Of a stretch of DNA of 64,000 bases, positions 9,417 through 22,545 are shown piece after piece. This DNA is from Porphyra umbilicalis (lineage: Eukaryota; Rhodophyta; Bangiophyceae; Bangiales; Bangiaceae). Numbering within the stretch: position 1 is the stretch's first letter; each line of letters starts with the position of its first letter. The stretch lies in the NCBI GenBank assembly GCA_002049455.2, contig KV918771.1, positions 62,001-126,000 on the forward strand, written 5' to 3'. The position numbers were made by a program, and so were the translations under genes. The notes below the pieces were generated by a model. It saw only the letters and a list, made by a program, of their open reading frames with translations. It was not told where the DNA came from and made no database searches.

Positions 9417-11889
9417 GCTGTGTCTTGAAGGCGCGTGCACGTGCACGTAATTGGGGTTTAATAAGGATATGAGCTCGTCGCGCACGCGTGATTCGACCAC
9501 TGCTGACTTGACGGGCCACCCAAACTGTCGTGATTAGATTGCTTGAAACGCGGCATCTGGAGTGGGCAGATCGCGTTCCACAGCGATCGCAAGGAAGCTT
9601 CGAACACAGCGCGCCTGCTACGCAGCCGCAACCACACCGGAGGGCGTGCCCAGTCTCACCCAGTCTCACTCAGTTTCGTGGTATAGGCGAAACTGGGAAT
9701 TTCTCTCGGTGCCGTCTACAGAGGGCACTGTGACTTGTAGCACCCCAATTGTGAGAACTCGCTGCTCCAGTGGAATGCCCGACTTGGCGCGATCATGACG
9801 ACGACGGAGCACGCGAGTCAGCAATGAGCATCTGTGGCGCTTTACTTTAGAAATCTCAGTTTTTTTGTGCAGTGCCGAACGGAGCTAGAGACATTCAAAG
9901 GTCGAGGCCTCCAGGGCCGCTTGGTTCAGAAGTAGCGTAATAATCTATGCGGACTGCCCCTGAGAGAGCGATTTCGTGCAAGGCTCTCCGTCCAGGTCGA
10001 ACGTACCTGACATTTGTTCTTGGACAGATACAAGCGCTACGTGACAAGGAGAGAAGCATGAAGATCACAGGGAGCACAATCAGAAAGAGCACGTCAGAGA
10101 GCATAAGGTGTTAGTCTCATCTTGCAAACTCATCAAGCCTCATAAGATGAGAATTCTAAAATAAAGCGCCACATCTGACCCCCGCGACGCCTTTGTCAAA
10201 GCATACGCCGCAGTGGTCCGTGCTGCGATTGATGAAATAGAGCTTGGGGTCCAGTGAACAGCTTTGGCGAAAAAAGGCATACCACGGTATGCAGCGTCTC
10301 ACCCATGGTATGACACTGCGGTCCTCCCATACTGCAAGCCGCTCCAACAGTTCCCCGTCGTCCTTCGTCGTCACAGCCAAGGCACACGAACGTGCGTACC
10401 CGGTCGACATCAAGGGACTCGTGCTGCGGCGCGCGCGACAGCTGCGTCTGCAGCAGCCCCCTTCCCCTGACCTCCGCAACGGCCACTGCGTTCAGAGAAT
10501 GGGTGGTGTGGTGGCGGTGTGCTTGTTGTTTCTCTGTCTCTCTCCTGTCTTCCCTCACCACCAACAGTTATTCGACCCACCGGCTGTGCCGTGGTCGGCC
10601 ATCTGGCCCTCGCTCACGCATGTGCCGGCCTGTTGCCCAGAATGGCCCCCAATGCCCACACCCGACGGCGCGCTCCGCGCGCCCCCGCTTGCAAGCGACT
10701 CCGCCACGTGTCCCTCAGTGCCCATTGCTCTGGCGCCTCCCCGTGCGCTCGTGCTCTCACGTAGCGCAACCGTGGCCCGAAGCTCAAGCATAACTCTGAG
10801 TCTGGCGTTCGCGGGTGCCGGAGAGGAACACGGTCTTTTCCTCACCCCCACAACAGGGGCGTGCTAGAGGCACGCACTGGGGGGGATGCGCCGAGGGTGC
10901 ACGCATGAGGAGACCGGCGAGAGGGCGAGCAGCGCCTGGGGGGTACGAAAATGTGAGCGCGGGAGGCCGGGGGGAGTACGTAGAGGAATCGAGATTTGCT
11001 GCACCTACTCGACACTCACAATGCGGATCGAGCCACCGCAGTCAAGCCCACGCGCGGGCGCCATACGGTAGCGACGCATTCTCATTCTTCACCTTACAGG
11101 CATGCAACAAGGCTGCCTGCCACCTGAGATGAAAGATAAGGTCGGGTATCGGGGACTAGTCCCGGGCGCCGAGGAAAAAGGCAAAGAGTTCATCTTCCCA
11201 CTGCAACTAACTTAGCTGCCGCGGGGAGGACAAGCACACACACTCGCACTCTAATCGGGCATGCGCGTGACGCCTGAGCCCCTCAGAGCACGCACACACG
11301 GCCTGCCGGTCGCGTCCTAAACAAAGGGCGCTGATACGCGGACGCTGACAGGTTCATCACCCCCGGCCACTGCGCAGCGGCACCAGCCGAGGAGGTCTCG
11401 GTTGCCGCGGGCCAAAGCCAGCGACGACACTAACAGCACCGCCGCAGACGCTAATGAATCCCCCCCCGACGATCACTTCCGCCACCTTCCTCGTTTCGCT
11501 TGGATGGATGGCTGTGGCGGCGGACGATGGTCTCCATCCACACCGCTCCGGCTCGCTCTCCAGTAATATCACAGCGCTGTCTTCCCAGTCGCAAGACAGC
11601 AGATATTTTACTTCGGAGGGGCGGAAGCCATTGCCACGGACACCATGTGCCCAATAGCTTCTCAAGCCAGGCTCCGCATAGCCCTCTTCAGAGTCGAGGC
11701 GGGGGGAGTGGCGACCGAGATGGCAACCGCAGCCTGCCTGAGCCAATGTCTCAAAAAGTCAAGGATAGCGGATGGACCACAAGGGCTTGGCACAGACACG
11801 GTCACGATCAAAATTGGATCTTGCAACACCGGACGGCGCATTTCATGGCCAGGGACTTACCAAATTCGATCAGCCAATAGGATTCCCAG
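9417..11889. other. No supported gene
   Basis: The longest open frame (10244-10867 +) begins at a GTG. It has no recognisable domain and overlaps equally long frames on the other strand. A short palindrome near 11145-11155 (GGGGACTAGTCCC type) was noted. Nothing else is supportable. Confidence 0.5.
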
Positions 11890-12565
11890 TTCCCTGGCCT
11901 TTAGGACAGGGTGCTCTCAAAGTGTAGGGATACACACATATACTTGGATCCCGGGAATTGCTCTCCGTTTCAGAAGTGGCAGTCTGCATTGGTGTCATCA
12001 GGGATCTGAGGGCGTGTCAGCGTTGGAAAGGTCGCGATGACGCTAAAAGCTAATATAGTTACGAGGCTGAGAGGGACTGCCCTGCCACAAGTCCCGGACG
12101 GCACCTGCCCCCTGCCCCCCCCCACCGCCCCGAGTTGCGCTAGGCGACCGCGCGCAGCGACTTTCGGGGATCGATGCGCCCGCGATGACCCGCTTGTGAT
12201 CGTGCCTGCGCGCTGGCTTCTGTTGCTGCGGCTCGTCGGCGGTTTCTGACGCCATCTAGCGGCGTGGTTAAAGGCACCCCGTCGCGCGGCGGTCGGTTCC
12301 ACCCGCCCGCCCGTGTGCCGTGCCGGCCACCCCGTCCTCCCTGAGCAGCTGCGCTGCGCGGCGGAGGGACGGCCCCTCCCGTGGGCGTCGCGCGACGCCG
12401 GCGAGCCGCCGCCGCTGCGGTGGCGGCGGCGGCACCCTTTTCCCCGCCCCAAGGTCCCTTCGCCACGGCAACGTGGCTGTACGTGGCCTCGTGCGCGCTC
12501 GCGGCTATGGAGCCGGCCAGCGTGCCCGGTGTCGATGTGTCGCCGAGCGCGCCACCGCCCTGCAT
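11890..12565 (-). repeat. Dispersed repeat family A, copy A1
   Basis: One of at least six related copies in this window. The shared landmarks, read in the A2 orientation, are a CGACACATCGACACCGGGCA box, a GGGGCACGTA(T/C)AG box, a GC-rich middle, a block containing GCGTCATCGCGAC and GACACGCCCTCAGATCC, and an end resembling a (G/T)CCT(C/T)AAGGCC motif. A1 runs on the minus strand and its distal end is cut by the element starting at 12566. No intact gene is encoded. The family may be a nonautonomous transposon or an old element remnant. Confidence 0.75.
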
Positions 12566-13690
12566 AGGGTTGCACACGACGCCCCTATTTCGGGGGCGTC
12601 AGGGGCGTGCGACGGATGATACGCTTGAGAGCATTGTTAACAATGAGATGCTATCGCCATATTCACGCCACGTTGCGCAACGTGTCCTATTAAGCACCGA
12701 AAGTCCGATGTCACACCACATTTTTAACGAAGAAGCCCTTTTGTTGTTTGGGCCATGGAAATAGAACTACCTACTTGATTCTGACTTGCGCTGACCAAGA
12801 ATAGCTGTGCGGCTAGCGCTTTGCCATTTCGAGTCGGAATAGCTTTTAGGATAGCCGAGGCTTTCTCACGGGAGCCTCTGATTGGCCCATGTAATGGATC
12901 AACGACCCGTTTCACAGCAAATAGTAGCACGTGGCTGAAACGTGTGCGCCACTTCTGCAAGATTGACTGCCAGTTCCTTCTGTGCAGAGATGGTCGCTGT
13001 TCCGGAACGTCCGCAGGAGCTGTTGTACATGGCAATGGTCCAACAGCGACGCCCTTCTAGGCGTGGTCGTCATCAAGCGCTGCACATTTTGACCTGTTTC
13101 TTTGTCCGTCTGCCGACGAGCGTTCTCTGCGCCTTCGCCGTGGATGATACGGCTGCTCACCACAGTTGTTAACTGCCGCTGCAGTGAATCAAGTCCTGGC
13201 GGAACATATCGTCTTGATCGGGCCAAGAAAGGACGTGGTGTAATGGATCCTGCAGGTACTCAGGCTCATGACAGCAAAGCAGCCAACTGCTGACGTACAT
13301 GTGGCTGTCTAAGGACGCGGACTTGGTTCTAGAATAGAATAGCCGATAGAGATAGTCTGAGTCCATGCTCTTACTGACGCCCCATTAGGCACTCAAAATG
13401 CCCTCATGACGCCCCAATTAGCACCTTCAATATTCACCCCTTTGTTCAAGTAGCACCCACATCGTGCTCTCATATATCATTTTTGTGTCCAGACTGAGTG
13501 CCTGTCCTCAACCAAGGTGCACAGCCGCCACCTGCTGAATCATGTGGACCCCCCTGAAAACTTCCTCTTCGCGACGCCTTGTTGACGCCCTTTTGAGTTA
13601 GGGCGTTAGGGGCGCACGACGCCCAAATGAGGCCCTGGTGACGCCCTTATCGACGCCCTTAACGACGCCCCGGGCGTTCTGAGCAACCCT
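12566..13690. mobile_element. Candidate 1.1-kb element with AGGGTTGC ends and GACGCCC arrays
   Basis: The left end (AGGGTTGCACACGACGCCCC) and the reverse complement of the right end (AGGGTTGCTCAGAACGCCCG) match at most positions over about 20 bp. Next to the left end is a GACGCCCC/GGGGGCGTC hairpin. The right 320 bp hold at least six copies of GACGCCC. It interrupts family A copy A1, which supports insertion. No target-site duplication is clear and no protein is recognisable inside. The TIR sequence is reminiscent of hAT ends, but that assignment is weak. Confidence 0.5.
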
Positions 13691-13919
13691 ACTCTCGCAG
13701 TACAGCCGTTCTCGCAAAAACCTCGCACGCCAACTGTCGCACCACTCTTACAAATTGACCTTCACAGGGTCGCATATACCCTTGTGATCCAATGTCCCGA
13801 TTATCAGGGGACGTCGAAATCGTCGAGTTTGAGTATGAGCGACTCGTCGAAATAATTCACTGGTTCGAGTAAGAACCCGAAACCTATACTCGCGATATTC
13901 CCTTGACGAAATACTGTCG

Positions 13920-14580
13920 GCAAGGCCTGCTTCAGATCCCTGAGCACACGAACGCAAACTGCCAACCCTGAAGCAGAGAGGAATTCACTTGTTCTAAATA
14001 TATGTGCCCATCATAAGACTTGGAGGGCTCCCTGTCCTCAAGGCCCGGACGATATTTGTGCCCCACTTGCAGTGGCAGGAATTTGAGAGAATGACTGTAA
14101 TTCCAGGCACGTGCGTGCAGCACCCTGGCCGTCAGGGCGAGGACGCGCTGGGCGACACATCGACACCGGGCACGCCGGACGGCTCCATAGCCAATCGCGC
14201 ACGGGGGCACGTACAGAGACGTTGCCGGGTTGAGGGGAACGTGTGGCGGGAAGAGGGGTGCCGCCGACGCCACCACAGCGGCGGCGGCCCGCCAGCGTTG
14301 CGCGACGCCCACGGGCGGGGCGGTCACCCCGCCGCGTGGCGCACCTGCGCGCGACGAGCGAGGCGGACGACGCGGTGTACGGGCGAACGGGTGGGATCAA
14401 CCGCCGCGCGACGGGGCGCCTGTAACCGCACCGGTCGATGACGTCGGCAACCGCCGACGCGCCGCCGCAAAAGAAGCCGTCCCGCGGAAACGATCACCGG
14501 TGGGTCATCGTGGGCGCGTCGAACGCCGAAAGTGGCGGCGCGCGGTCGCCGCGCGCAACTTGGGGCGGTAGAGGAGGGTG
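13920..14580 (+). repeat. Family A, copy A2, left part
   Basis: Contains the CGACACATCGACACCGGGCA and GGGGCACGTACAG boxes and the GC-rich middle of family A in forward orientation. The first 120 bp (around 13930-14045) are a direct repeat of the copy's far end at 16150-16265, both carrying a CAGATCCCTGAG(G/C)ACACGAA motif and ending in a CCTCAAGGCC motif. The copy is split by the foldback element at 14588-16006 and resumes at about 16020. Confidence 0.7.
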
Positions 14581-14587
14581 TAACTGG

Positions 14588-16006
14588 TCGCCCCCACTCG
14601 GATCAAGCAAACTCGCTCTGGGCCAATGATGTGTCGTCCGCCAAAGGTGGCTCCGAAGTGGGAATTGTAGGTTGTCCCAAGTACTCGTCAGCTCCTCTGG
14701 ACTTCTCTGTCCCACCTGTACGTAGTAGCGTAATATTTTTACATCGGCACCATTCTCGTCTCCTTGCCCCTTCCCCCCCTTCCGCGCCTTTCGTCGCCCC
14801 CGTGTCTCCTTCCTATTGATTGTCCCCCGCTTCTGCCGCCCCTGTCTCCCCCCTCTCTTGATTGTTCCCCACGACCCCCCCCCTCTAATCCCTCAGCGTC
14901 CCTGATAACTGTCGACTCCCCACCCGCACCCAGCAGCGTCGTAGTCCCCCACCAACCCGACGCACACGCCTGCATTCACGCAGGCGAATGTGCCGCTAGA
15001 CGCGTTCACGAAGCCGTTAGTGGCAGAAACTGAGTATGAATCGCCCCTAAGAAATAGAAGGACACACGCAGACAGTGGTGGACGAAGAAAGGAATACATG
15101 AAGGAGTAAGGGGGCGGGGGGGGGAGGAGGTCGGACGAGGGGGGCGAGAGACAGAGGGTAAGAGAAGAACAATGGCTGTGGCACGTGGTGGCGGGGACGG
15201 CGTTGTCAAGGGGCTGCGAATGGCGCGCGCTTCGGACGCCAAGGCGGGCGCCAAGAGGTTTGCCAGATTTTGCGCGCTTTCCGATGATGGTTCTGTCAGC
15301 AACGCCGCATCACTTGCTTCATTGGCAGGGGGCCATGTCTTAACAAAGCTACTGAATAGCTTTCAACATCGACTGCACAGTTTGCGCGCCCAAAGTGCAA
15401 CGCGGGTCGAGCAGCGCCTCCACGATGCTCTCAACGCTTCATCGACACTGACGCCTTGTTCACCCCCCCCACCTTACTGTTCCTGTTTGCAGCACGGCAA
15501 GCGCTCCCTTGATCTTCTGGGTTTGACGGAGAGGGCGGCCGGTACCACAGCTAGAGAAGCGTATGCAATGGCGGTGGCGGCGGTGGCGGTGGCGGCGGCG
15601 ACGGTCGTGGCGGTCGTGATGGAGAGAGGGAGGTGGTGGGAGGGGCCGGTAATAGACTATGACGCTGTTAAGTAGGGGTAGAGGGTGGACAGTCATCAGG
15701 GATTCTGGGGGACTAGAGGGGGGTGGTGGGGGGGGACATTCAAAATGTGGGGGAGACGAAGGCGGCGAGGGGGGCGGGGCAATCAATATGGGGGTCAGAC
15801 GAGGGCGGCAACGACGCGTGGGGGGGGAGCAAGAAAACGAGCATGGTGCCGTTAGAACGATGTTCTGGTTCTGCATACCGGTGGGACACAGAAGCTCAGA
15901 GCAGCTTTCGAGCAGTAGGACGAGCCACAAATCCCACGCCTAAGTCATTTTAACGAGGGCGACACGCCATTGGCCAAGAGCGAGTTAGCTTGAACCCAGT
16001 GAGGAC
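14588..16006. mobile_element. Foldback element with about 350-400-bp inverted arms
   Basis: The left arm (14588 to about 14965) and right arm (about 15650 to 16006) are reverse complements with mismatches. Matching landmarks are AAACTCGCTCTGGGCCAATG against CTAACTCGCTCTTGGCCAAT, the block CTCTGTCCCACCTGTA against TGTGTCCCACCGGTA, and a purine-rich tract ending CAGGGAxxCTGxGGGA. Family A sequence lies on both sides, so it inserted into an existing repeat. Long inverted arms and a short unique middle are typical of foldback or Mutator-like nonautonomous elements. A target-site duplication was not resolved. Confidence 0.7.
15172..15675 (+). CDS. Unrecognised 167-residue ORF inside the foldback element
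   Basis: The frame starts at an ATG in the unique middle of the foldback element and ends inside its right arm. The N-terminal 90 residues are of mixed composition with a plausible helix (LTKLLNSFQHRLHSLR). The rest is Ala/Val-rich low-complexity sequence from a GGC/GGT repeat. I do not recognise a family. It could be a captured fragment or chance. Confidence 0.2.
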   Translation: MAVARGGGDGVVKGLRMARASDAKAGAKRFARFCALSDDGSVSNAASLASLAGGHVLTKLLNSFQHRLHSLRAQSATRVEQRLHDALNASSTLTPCSPPPPYCSCLQHGKRSLDLLGLTERAAGTTAREAYAMAVAAVAVAAATVVAVVMERGRWWEGPVIDYDAVK

Positions 16007-16019
16007 GTTCATTTACTCC

Positions 16020-16290
16020 ATACGGTGGGGGGGGGCAGGTGGGCAGACGCCGTCCGGGCCCCGTGAGCCTATGGCAGGACAGTCCTTTTCAGCCATGTAA
16101 CTCTATTTTCTTTTGGCGTCATCGCGACCCTTCCAACGCTGACACGCCCTCAGATCCCTGAGGACACGAATGCAGACCCCCACCTCTGAAACGGAGAGCA
16201 AGTCCCATGATCTGTGTATATGTGTGCATCACAACACGTTGAGAGCACCCGGTCCTCAAGGCCAGGGAAATGGCTGGGAAGGATCCCAGC
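16020..16290 (+). repeat. Family A, copy A2, right part
   Basis: Continues copy A2 after the foldback insertion: a C/G tract, then the GACGCCGTCCGGG, GGCGTCATCGCGACC and GACACGCCCTCAGATCCC landmarks found in the other family A copies, ending in a GGTCCTCAAGGCCAGGG motif. Confidence 0.7.
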
Positions 16291-16519
16291 TCAGTGTGAA
16301 AAACATTATGTTTCTAAAGAGGTGGAGAATCGCGGCAGAATCGCTTCTTGCTATCGCACCTGCGTGCTCGCGAATCTCATCGGGCTGCCTAAAGGTGGAC
16401 CTCACGCATTAAAACCTCTGGCGCCGACGCATGTTCAGGCCCACAAGAGGCGGACACCGACGCACCCAATGCCGAAAGTCCCGCTTTAAAAAGAACCACC
16501 AACTCGCAAGCTTTCAGTA

Positions 16520-16918
16520 TTGCTGATCCCCGAATTTTGTCCTGGTGGACAGAGACTGACTTGCGGACCGACTCTCTCCACCAATCAGATACGCCCCTGG
16601 GACTGACTTGGTGCGCCTGATTGCTTACATGTGCCCATCCAGCCTGGAAATCGACGTCAGCTCCTCTTTTTTTCTGCACTTCTGGCAAGGAGAAAGTAGA
16701 AAATATCAAAATCTCGCATGGGCAGCTTGCTCCGTGCCAAGAAAATCGGATCAAGGGGCAACAAACAGTGAGTTCTGCTGGATGCAAGGTCCTGGCATCG
16801 AATGCAGGCTTTCTATTGGCTTCGATGCCTTCTTACTGTCGTTTTCGACCAATAGAATGCTGTTATTCACAGTCAGTCTCTGTCTCTGTCCCCCAGGACC
16901 AAATTCAGGGATCAGCAA
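16520..16918. mobile_element. MITE family B, copy 2 (complete, TA-flanked)
   Basis: A 399-bp element with terminal inverted repeats of about 45 bp. The outer sequence is TTGCTGATCCC(C/T)GAATTT, followed by GTCCTGG and GGACAGAGACTGAC motifs. A TA dinucleotide lies directly outside each end, as expected for Tc1/mariner-like or some Harbinger-like insertions. No protein is encoded. Copy 1 lies inverted at 9055-9416. Confidence 0.8.
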
Positions 16919-18537
16919 TATATGTGCGCCGTTCCGATGTATGGACTGCATTTTGGAGCTTGGTCGTACGTGCAGGAAAAGTACGGTGCCGGTTCTGGGG
17001 TACTTTTTGCGCCTTCGTTAACGCCGTGCTTTCACGGTGGGCATGTGAGGCGTGCTCGACCAGGGGGAGTTGTAAGTATGTACATGACGAGCCTGACGGC
17101 CAGTCAGAAGTCGAAATTGTTCATTGCAGAAGCACTGTCGGTCGGGACCTAAAGTGAGGCGCTGGCCCTTGGACTCGGCCGTATCGTTTCATGTCACTCG
17201 CTGGTCGCACAGATTACGAAGCAGGGGGCTACTGTACGATTGCATGTTCTTTTTTGCGTCTCATGAAAGCTAGCCGGCTTCATGCGACCTATCAGTTTGA
17301 GTGGACTGTATTTATCATCTGGATCATTGTGGCAACGGCTATTGTTGAGCTCGAATCCGGACGCATCGCTTCACCAGTTTCGAGCGACCTATGTGCATTC
17401 AGGCGCTTCTCACATTCACAGCCCCTTTTTTTCGGAGTCCCGTCCGCACCCCCATATCTGTCATCCGAGAGACTTCGGCTCCTGGCGGTCCATTTCCGAC
17501 GATCCCACACCGTTTTTGGGACAGGTTTTAGTGCATGAGATATACCTTTAGTAGAGGGACGATATCGCTCTTGCTGCCGATCTCTCGAGACTGTGCCACA
17601 TACAAGGCACTCGGGACGCATGCAGGGTTGCTTGCGGGGTCGTTTGCGGGGTGTCCTGTAGCGCCGCGCATCAAGTTGGCGTAGGCACGAACGCTGTGAA
17701 TTCGGCTGCCACCACCCCCTGATTCTGCCCCGGTTGCTCGGCCGTTGCCCCGATCGGATCCGCCACCCGCCGCAACGGTCCGCGGCTGCGGGCGACGTCG
17801 CCGACGGCCCGGGATCGGCGTGTGGGGGACCACCGCACGCGAGACACGCGTGGCACGCTGCCCTTGGTGGTGTCAGCCCCAGCGGTGACAGCGGAAGCGG
17901 TGGCGAGCGCAGCGCCAATGTTGTTGGGGGCCCTTCGCCGCCGCGGTTGCAACGATCGTGACGGGTGCGCCGTCGCTGGCTTGTGCGCCCCCGGGGTAGC
18001 CGTTTGGGCTGCGGGGACAGAAGCGGCGGCAGCTGCCTCATCGTGTGCCCCCTTTTTGTATCGCGTGGCGAGACTGTCAACGCTGTGCCGCGGACGCGAT
18101 GCGGGCGACGCCCCGGCGCCGCGCACCGGCAGGCGAATGAGTTGGCAGCTGCGACATGGTCGGTTTGCGGGGGCTGCCAGGCCTCGGCGGGTGGGGAAAC
18201 GCCACCGTGTATGGGGGTGACTGCGACTTTGACATCCTTGCCACGGTCCTGGAGTGTGCCGCTAAGCCATCAGTTTGGCAGCAGCCGCGGCCGCCGATCT
18301 TGCGGGGTCGCGTCGGCTGTTGCTTCAGGCAGGTGCGGTGTCTGGTCTCAAAGTCCCTTCCCGTCCTCGGCTTGTCTTTGGCTTTGCCGCATCACGCCCA
18401 GTGGTTGTCTGTCGAGGTCTGTTAACTTACTACACGCATACCACACAAGCCAGCTACACACACCAACCTCTCCCTTCCCACGCTAAGCGTGGCACGTGGT
18501 GACCCCCAGCGTGTGCCACTGCGACCGCACCGCCACA
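16919..18537. other. No supported gene
   Basis: Open frames on the minus strand (17292-18080 and 17671-18126) and plus strand (17822-18220, 17965-18486) overlap and none shows a known domain. One of the minus-strand frames could be an exon of an unknown gene, but nothing decides this. The 3' flank of the collagen-like gene occupies the end of the stretch. Confidence 0.4.
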
Positions 18538-20067
<1,530 letters not shown>

Positions 20068-20207
20068 GGCGGCGACACGGAGAAGGCACGGGTCCCCAAT
20101 CACGTGGGGGAGAAGGGGAGGTTGATCAGGTGCGCGGCGATGACGCCGGTGGCCGCTACGAGTGGAGTTGAGCGGGTGGACGTGTGGTGAGGGCGACTGA
20201 GTTCCCG

Positions 20208-20217
20208 CTCAAATACC
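20208..20217 (-). promoter_or_regulatory. Possible TATA-like element of the collagen-like gene
   Basis: On the minus strand the sequence GGTATTTGAG lies about 140 nt upstream of the ATG, in an otherwise GC-rich region. Position fits a core promoter with a 5' UTR of roughly 110 nt. The match to TATAAA is weak. Confidence 0.25.
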
Positions 20218-22029
20218 CTCTCTGGCTGCCGGCGGGGACCGCCCAAGTTGCCGGCGGGGGGCACGGCAGCTGCCCTGCACGACGAGCCCCGCCCACAGGC
20301 AGCTCCAGGCCCCCCCTCCCTCGAGGGTGCTAGGCACGGTGGTTCCACGCCGACCGGGTAACTTTTCCCGCATACGGCGGCCACTCACCAAGGCTGACCC
20401 CCCCCCCGTCACGGCAAGAAGGCCAGCCCTCCCCAGGAGTAGCTGACCCCCCGTACACTCGATACCACCCCCCTGATCTGACACTGGTGGGGAGGCCGAC
20501 CGACCGCCGCGGCACTCGGCCCAGCGGGCGCCCATCAGTGCGACACGGCAAACTAAAGATCTGCGGTGGTCGCTCAGAGTCTCGCGAGCGCGCCCACCCA
20601 AACTGTGGTGGGGTGATAGAGACTGCCACAGGCACCCAGCTGGGTGCAGCGGTCCGGCTGCAGACGCCCCGCTGCCACGACCAAAGATCACTCGCCATGA
20701 CCACGCGACGCGCCGGTTCCTCATCCGGTTTTGAGGGCCGGCTCTGGCGCCACGACACCGTCCTCTTCAACGCAGAAACGAAGCAGGCAAGTGCCAGTGT
20801 CTCCGAAGATGGGCGGCAGCAAAACAATCCACCCCTTCTACCATCAACAAAGCCCTAGGAGCCAGGGTGCAGTGCCTGGGAGGGACTCGGCCACGGCCCG
20901 CAATCCATCAGTTCGCTGGCTCAATCGAGCAAGCCCGCAGCGAGGCGTGACGGGACGGGTGGGCGCTGGGAAAGCTGGCAGAGAGCGCCGACACCACCGA
21001 CAAGTCGGTCGGGGAAACGGCAGATCAGGCAGCACCGACTTGGCCGACGAGAGTGAACGTAGGGGGGTTGACGGCTCCTGGAGACACGCGAGATGGGCGC
21101 AAGGGGTGCATGTAGATCGAGACAGACCACATGGGGTTGAATCGGCCGGCAGCGACGGCAACTGGATGGGCTCGGGGTCACGCCGCAAAACTGTCTGGGC
21201 GGGAAACGATGAAAGTGGGAAATGGTCGCTCGAGCTGGAGAGTGGAGGAGCGGAACAATCATTCTGGGTATTCCACGTCCCGCTGGAGCCAGCCGATCTC
21301 TGGGATCTTGGATGATGGAGCGTGTTGTTGTCCCCTTCCTATCGGCTGCTGAACAAGACAGGCAAAGATCCAGCTGCAAGTCGTAACGAGATGTTGCTGA
21401 CCTCCAAAAAATGGTGGGTGCATGCAGAGTGGTTGGATTCATTCAACAGCGTACGTGGGCAAGTGGATGGGCTAGGAATCGTTTGGTTCCTTACAGATTC
21501 CGCCCCATGAAGCTCTGCAAACTGGACACGACACCAGGATCTCAAAAAAACTGGAGAAAATGGTTGATCTCATGAGTCATCCCAGGTCAGGCCCAGAACC
21601 CTCTTCATGGCCTCTTCAGGCCCAAGCAGGCGGCACAAAAACCTCAAGAAATATCAGCGTGGGCTCTGCTTGCCTCCTGCAACTTTCGGTGATTGGCTTG
21701 TAAGGTTACTGGCGGCAGCACTCAGCCGACAGTTAGATCGTGGCTTGTCGAACAGCCAACCCGAGTTCAATTCTACGCCCGGTCGTCGGCTCTGCCTCCC
21801 TTCTCTCTGCGACCGCCATTTCTTTGAAAATAGCCATACATCGTCCGAATCTTTTGTTCGCTGGGTCTGCACGAGCAGACAGTGCGTGTCCAGCTGCAGC
21901 ACGGTTGTGAAGCGACTTATTCGGGACCGTCCGTGCGCTTCTATTTTTGAACGCATATACGCGGTCGCTCCCAGTTCTGGAGGAGATAGGGTTGTTAAAG
22001 CGGACAGGACAAAAAAGACGGACGCAGAC

Positions 22030-22052
22030 GCGGACCGTCCGAGACGGTCCGC
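22030..22052. repeat. Hairpin: 10-bp perfect arms, 3-nt loop
   Basis: GCGGACCGTC and GACGGTCCGC are exact reverse complements separated by CGA. Further GCGGAC motifs flank it at about 21999-22034. Confidence 0.8.
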
Positions 22053-22310
22053 TTCGTCCGCTTCGTCTCATTGCGTGCATATGAGATCCCCAACGATTGT
22101 CCTTCGCCGTCTGATTGGCCTCTCATCCACACTCAGCCGATGCTGTCGTTTCGCGGACACTTGCTGTAATGTGCTGTTTCTGTCGGCCACTCCCTCCCAC
22201 GGGGCTGCCGAGTGCTACGTAACGTGACGGCCGGGGGGGGTCTACCGTTTGAGCATTACGGACCGTCTGGAATGCGTCCGATGGGCAACGGACAGGGGTG
22301 GGGACCATCA

Positions 22311-22336
22311 GACAAAGCGGACGCGTCCGCTTTGTC
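22311..22336. repeat. Perfect 26-bp palindrome
   Basis: GACAAAGCGGACG followed directly by its exact reverse complement CGTCCGCTTTGTC. Together with the hairpin at 22030-22052 it brackets about 300 bp containing several GCGGAC/GTCCG motifs, as expected for the ends of a small DNA element. Confidence 0.85.
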
Positions 22337-22545
22337 ACTTTTGTCTACGAATGTTTGTGTCCATTCGCCCATTTTCTCATCACAGGGCTACTGCAGAAGG
22401 TATTGCCGCCGCATTCGATTTGGAAGGAGCATTTCCTGCCTCGAACACTGGTTCTTGACTAGGCGTGGGAGGGGCGGGGGGACAGGGGGAGGGCACACCG
22501 ATCCCGAATCTGTACTTGCCATCGGTGCCCTCTATAAAGCCCACA

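Larger units (their letters stand above)
20218..22545. other. No supported gene; contains a palindrome pair
   Basis: Open frames here are short, overlap one another and show no known domain. The only structures seen are the GCGGAC-type palindromes at 22030-22052 and 22311-22336. The 5' part of the prohibitin gene whose end lies at 22546-22800 was looked for here and not found. Confidence 0.5.
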
